Below are positions 59,754 to 64,000 of a stretch of 64,000 nucleotides of DNA, one piece after another (the stretch's first letter is position 1; each line of letters starts with the position of its first letter). Position numbers and translations under genes: made by a program. Source of the DNA: Odontocerum albicorne (taxonomy: Eukaryota > Arthropoda > Insecta > Trichoptera > Odontoceridae); assembly GCA_949825065.1 (NCBI GenBank), contig OX463842.1, forward strand, positions 36,389,323 to 36,453,322, given 5' to 3'. The notes below the pieces were generated by a model. That model was not told the DNA's origin. It saw only the letters and a list, made by a program, of their open reading frames with translations, and did no database searches.

Positions 59754-60399
59754 GAGTGGAAATATTTACTAGTATATACACGAATGCAATATTCATAACT
59801 ATAGCAAAAATGAAATTAACAAGAAATAAATCGATAATGCCCGTAGTTTACTCAAGAAATAATTAGAACTCGTCGTATTTTAATTTTATGAAACATTAAA
59901 ACTTTTAATTTACGATTCCGTTTCTTGCCTACAGAAAAGTTCCATTACAATTATATTATATGCATTAATAAGTTACGTATAACACTAAAATATTTATTTT
60001 TAGTGCATATACACCAAAAAATGTAGACTTTCCAGGAACATTCGTCCTGAAGTTTTTTAATAATATAACAATTTGGTAGGTGTTCAAACATTTCGTCAAT
60101 CATAAATTTTAGTAATACTCTGCAGTGATAGCTCGTACTGTAAAATCATGAGATATGATTTTTTTCCTTCCATTAAAAAATCGATATTTATAAATTTTAT
60201 AGTATTTTTACGAATCAATTATTTTTATATATAAAAATAATTCTCTTCTCTCACTCATTTACCATTCCCATTCTTATCCCTATTTTCTTGGCACTTTATG
60301 TTTTGTTACATTTACTCAAATAACATATTAATTTACTAAGTTTGATCATTGATACCAAAAATAGTTTATAAACGAAAGCTAATATCCCGAAGATTTTTT

Positions 60400-60710
60400 T
60401 TAAATTCAATAATTCCGCCAAGTATCTGTACATGTAGAACGAATTAATTAAAAAGACTTACAAAATAAATATAAAATGCAAATGTAAGCGGAAGGCATGG
60501 TAGAGAAAGGCCGAGAAAAGTATGATTGCATTAAGTAAATGATATTTTGAAAGAAGGAAACGTAAAAAGTCATAGAAATCGTAGGTGTATGGATGCAAAA
60601 GAGGCGAGAGATATCTGTCGAGATAGGCAAGTCTGGCGCTCTGTCATATCTGCATACCATGCCAGCGTGATAGTGTGATGGTATGTATTTACATGAAAAT
60701 GTTAAAATAA
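60400..60710 (+). mobile_element. LINE 3' relic
   Basis: GCGGAAGGCATGGTAGAGAA then AGGCCGAGAAAAGTATG (GRHGRERPRK-like), AGAAATCGTAGGTGTATGGA, CTGTCGAGATAGGCAAGTCT and GATGGTATGTATTTAC, the family 3' end. Confidence 0.75.
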
Positions 60711-61430
60711 AAATAAATAAAGTTAAAATTTTTACTAATTTGATAAATTAGAATTCCATCATTTTGAGGAAAAATTAATAAATAAATTCGTAATAATTTG
60801 TGAACAATTTTGATAAATAACCGTTAATAGTTAAATTAAAGACATTTTGTGTCAATCGACTGTGCTGCTATATATTTATTTTTTTATATTTCAACAAATT
60901 TGAATTGACCTTTCGAGATTAATGACATTGTTTCGAATAACTAGTTTTGTCTAAATTGATTTTTTTTTCAAGATCAACCAATATAGAGAATAGCCATATA
61001 TGTCGTGCTCTCTTGTTCAAGACTAACATATATCTAAAATAAGTTTTGATTATTTTTAATTTACTAAGATTTGTTTCACATGATTACATGGTCACGTGAA
61101 TTGTGATATACGGAGTGCAATATTCATATTGGGATATGGTTTTTTTATAATTTTATGCATTTTACCCTTTTTTCCGACCGTTTTTGTACCCTTCAGATAT
61201 TGCGCCTGGGACCAGGGCTTCGATTGTCCCACCCTATAAAGAGTTATTATTGAACTGGGCGATCGTTTGTGCCTAACATGAACAAGAGTGGGTGGAATTG
61301 CATATTATTTGAAATATTGGAGCTTGTAAATTTGTAGTAAAATATACAATATAATTTATCGTATCAATTAATGTATTTCTTGTTTTTTTCATATCTAAAA
61401 TTTTTATTTTTTATTTTTGTGACTAAGCTA

Positions 61431-61650
61431 CCTCTGTGGCCTAATTAGAATGATGCCTGTCGACCAACCCAAGGGTTGCGGGTTCCATTCCCGCTGGAAT
61501 CCAGGTTTTTTTAATAATGAATTACATTCCACTTTTCACTTAAAACACCTTCAACATGTGTTCCAGTTACTTGGAAGAGATTGGCACATGGTAATAAATT
61601 CAACTGGTTGTACTGTATACAATGAGTGTAATACGATACAGTACAATAAA
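61431..61650 (+). mobile_element. tRNA-derived SINE copy, well preserved
   Basis: CTACCTCTGTGGCCTAATTA and GGGTTGCGGGTTCCATTCCC (B-box) form the head. Next come TTTTCACTTAAAACACCTTC, AGTTACTTGGAAGAGATTGG, CACATGGTAATAAATTCAAC, TGGTTGTACTGTATACAATG. This shows the full head-to-tail layout. Confidence 0.85.
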
Positions 61651-62149
61651 TTAATAAATAACTTTAGTGTCAAATATGTTCATAAAATCAATTTATGAGA
61701 ACGATTTGAAACATGCGCATAAACTTTTCAAAATTTGGTCATTTTCGCGTTGAATCGCTAGAGGCCAAAATTGCCATCTTATTTATCCTTGACCCAAGAA
61801 TAGCTTTGTATTCTCACTTCTAGTGAATTTTAATTACAACAAACCTTTTTTGAACGGGTTTTAATTAATTATATCCTTTTATTTCACATATTTACAATAA
61901 AAATATTGGGTATTAACAAATACTTAAGGTATATTTTCCGACTTATTTCCGATAGATATACATAGGTACAACCAAATCTGATATTTTCAATACCTTATTG
62001 ATAAAATCAGATAAATATCCAATACGACTTCAAGAATTATATTTATTTATTGAAAAATCGTACGTAAATAATTACTAAGAAAAAATGTCAAATTTGGAAT
62101 ATTAAAACCTTAAAAATGAACTTACAAGTTATAATCATCATACGACATC

Positions 62150-62350
62150 CGTGATTTGGACGCGACGATCCGGGAATAGCGGGTTTGATTCCCGTTGGAA
62201 CCCAGTTTTTTTTATCAAAATTCTAGACTAATTTTCACTTTAAGCCTCCAACGTTTTTATGGTTAGCTGGAAGAGAATGCAATATAGCAATACTCCCGCC
62301 AGGCTGTACTGTAACCATAGACAACGAAAGCATGACTATATAATAAATTT
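62150..62350 (+). mobile_element. tRNA-derived SINE copy
   Basis: AGCGGGTTTGATTCCCGTTG (B-box), TTTTCACTTTAAGCCTCCAA, TAGCTGGAAGAGAATGCAAT, CCAGGCTGTACTGTAACCAT and ACAACGAAAGCATGACTATA match the same family. Confidence 0.83.
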
Positions 62351-63589
62351 CCGAAAAGTCAAATCATTTTAATACGAAGAAAATTCGGGTTTTCGAAGTT
62401 CTAAAATGTAATACTCTGCTATATCATTTCTAAAGCGTAATTTTATTTTTTTAATAGTTACTATAAACACAATTATTCTACTCACTGACGAATATTCTTG
62501 ACAAGTAACGACAAAAAGAAAAAATAATGACGTACATTTCAAATAAGTCAGTGAAAATCGAATTTTATAATGATTTTCAAATTAATTAAAACGATTTTCA
62601 TTTACAATATATATCAGTTTTCATTCCTATTAAAGATTCTAGAAAAATAAATATTTAGTTTTATATCAAGTGAATTCTTAGTTTATTTTAAAAAAATCAA
62701 ACATGTTCTTTTCGAAATGATTCGAATTGCATACGTGTAGTAAATGGCACTCTAAAATATTTCAAAACTGCCCTTCGATAAAAGTGCGTCACAATGACAA
62801 AACACGGCCGGGAAAACGAGTTGTACCGTACGGCCGCACTTCGGGGATCAATACGTTGACTACAGCTATACGAGCCTACTCACAAGCTGAAGTATCGGGA
62901 CGGAACGACGATAGCCTTGTCAGTTCTACAATAAAATATCTTCAAAACAATCCAAGCTGTCAATAAGAAACGAACTTGTATCATAAATAAGGATTTCATT
63001 ATCTTTTAACAGTTTCTTAAAAAAATCAATAATTTTTTTTATTGATTTGAAAAATGATATTGAATATTTATTTAACTTAAAAGCAATACATTAACGTAAA
63101 AATTATTTTTCTATAATTAAATGCCATACATAAATACAAAATTTAAGACCACCCTTAAGGTTTAAAATGCATTTTACCGCACCTTAAAATTGTAACCTTG
63201 AACTTAAAGCGCCATTAAATTTTCACAAAAAAAATTCAACAGATTATTTAATAAAAATATTTAAAAATCTATTTTCACAATTGAATGCATTCAACAAATT
63301 ATTTATTTGTTACTGCACTATTTAAATTGACCTGAAATATGCGTATCCTATATCCTTTACGTGGATTCTATGTTTTAAATTAATACTTAAGCACTTTTCA
63401 ATTCATGCATTTCAAAAGCGATAAAATACATTTCCGTTTTTGCGGTAAATATGTTGGTAATGATCTAATTTATAATCTACTCATACAGTCAAGAGGGACG
63501 TAGTATAAAGGCAACGTCAAATAATTCTCGCGATAAAGTTGTAATGTCGTTCGTCCTGTGAAAATATAAGGAAGAAAAAAATTACTCAC

Positions 63590-63660
63590 CCGGAGGACTT
63601 TTCCGAAATCCCGATGTATAACTTTCGTATTATTTTTACATTTATTAAAGGTATTCATCG
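63590..63660 (-). other. Candidate non-coding first exon (donor GTGAGT at 63589)
   Basis: The minus strand reads ...AAGTCCTCCGG followed by GTGAGT, a textbook donor, just inside a locally GC-richer region. A short open frame starts at 63658 and runs through this donor, so it could act as an upstream ORF. Assignment to MADD is by position only, and the upstream boundary is unknown. Confidence 0.35.
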
Positions 63661-63699
63661 AAATGAATAGCCCTTTTGATTTTAAAAAAATATATATTT

Positions 63700-63830
63700 A
63701 CAAACGATGCTCCCGCCTACGCCACCATGTCAGCTCTGCCGCCAGTTCGGAACACTTTTTGCTTATCTTCACAATACCTCGATCGTTCATTTTCCCGCGC
63801 ATGCGTCATACGAGGGAAAATGTATTCTGT
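63700..63830. promoter_or_regulatory. Candidate promoter region with NRF-1-like GCGCATGCG
   Basis: This stretch is richer in C+G and CpG than its surroundings. It contains GCGCATGCG at 63797-63805, close to the NRF-1/EWG palindrome used in insect and vertebrate promoters. It lies just upstream of the candidate first exon. No TATA box is evident. Confidence 0.3.
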
Positions 63831-64000
63831 CAATAATATTATTTTCAAAGGCGAGTAAATTAAATTTTATTATTAATTACAATTTAAAGTTTACTGAAAC
63901 AACTGGAAAATGTGATTATATTTGACGAAATGAAAATCCAAATGAAGAGTCAAATGCCGGCTGCCTACCGAACGTCCTTAGTTGACCTCTAAACATTTCA

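Larger units (their letters stand above)
58329..63589 (-). other. Putative first intron / upstream region of MADD
   Basis: Apart from one perfect hairpin, a LINE relic and two SINEs there is no recognisable gene. The 79-codon open frame at 62727-62966 (plus) is GC-richer than its surroundings but matches nothing I know. Confidence 0.5.

Overview
The window is nuclear DNA from an animal, almost certainly an insect. It is AT-rich (about 70% A+T by eye) and has long introns with GT...AG boundaries. It also carries mariner, piggyBac-like, hAT and Tigger-like DNA transposons, non-LTR retrotransposon relics and a tRNA-derived SINE family. The SINE tail and LINE 3' ends remind me of Lepidoptera or a sister order, but I cannot fix the order from sequence alone.

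One protein-coding gene dominates. It is a MADD / Rab3-GEF orthologue (DENN-domain guanine-nucleotide exchange factor) on the minus strand. The start codon is at 58243 and coding exons run leftward to the left edge. I mapped 25 coding exons. Every junction has GT/AG sites and the reading phases join exactly, giving about 1515 codons. The last exons, including the death-domain region and the stop, lie outside the window. The uDENN/cDENN/dDENN module is built by exons 1-12. The following exons encode a Ser/Gln-rich linker with a run of phase-0 cassette exons, then the conserved C-terminal half begins. One or two untranslated 5' exons and a promoter may lie at 58.2-58.3 kb and 63.6-63.8 kb.

Layout. 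0-34 kb: dense exons separated by introns of 0.3-6 kb carrying a hAT MITE (4.2-4.9 kb), piggyBac-like MITEs, LINE relics, SINEs, a palindromic mariner (8.9-9.8 kb), a second mariner (15.3-16.6 kb) and a Tigger-like MITE (27.1-27.6 kb). 34.5-48.8 kb: intron 3, 14 kb, with a LINE 3' relic, a 2.5 kb array of a 33-bp minisatellite (43.9-46.4 kb) and a CR1/L2-like LINE relic broken by a large palindrome made of two inverted LTRs. 49-57 kb: intron 2, with LINE relics, clustered SINEs and two more mariners. 58-64 kb: the 5' region.

The most notable structures are these. (1) An integrated LTR-LTR palindrome has the 18-nt 3' end of tRNA-Trp, CCA included, at its apex, which looks like a fossil of aberrant reverse transcription. 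(2) Two separate mariner palindromes each have the transposon 5' half at both ends. (3) A 33-bp minisatellite is open in all three forward frames and has higher-order structure. (4) Two long, nearly perfect hairpins occur. (5) The word TACTCGTA/TACGAGTA is strikingly over-represented. No second independent host gene, RNA gene or CRISPR array could be supported.
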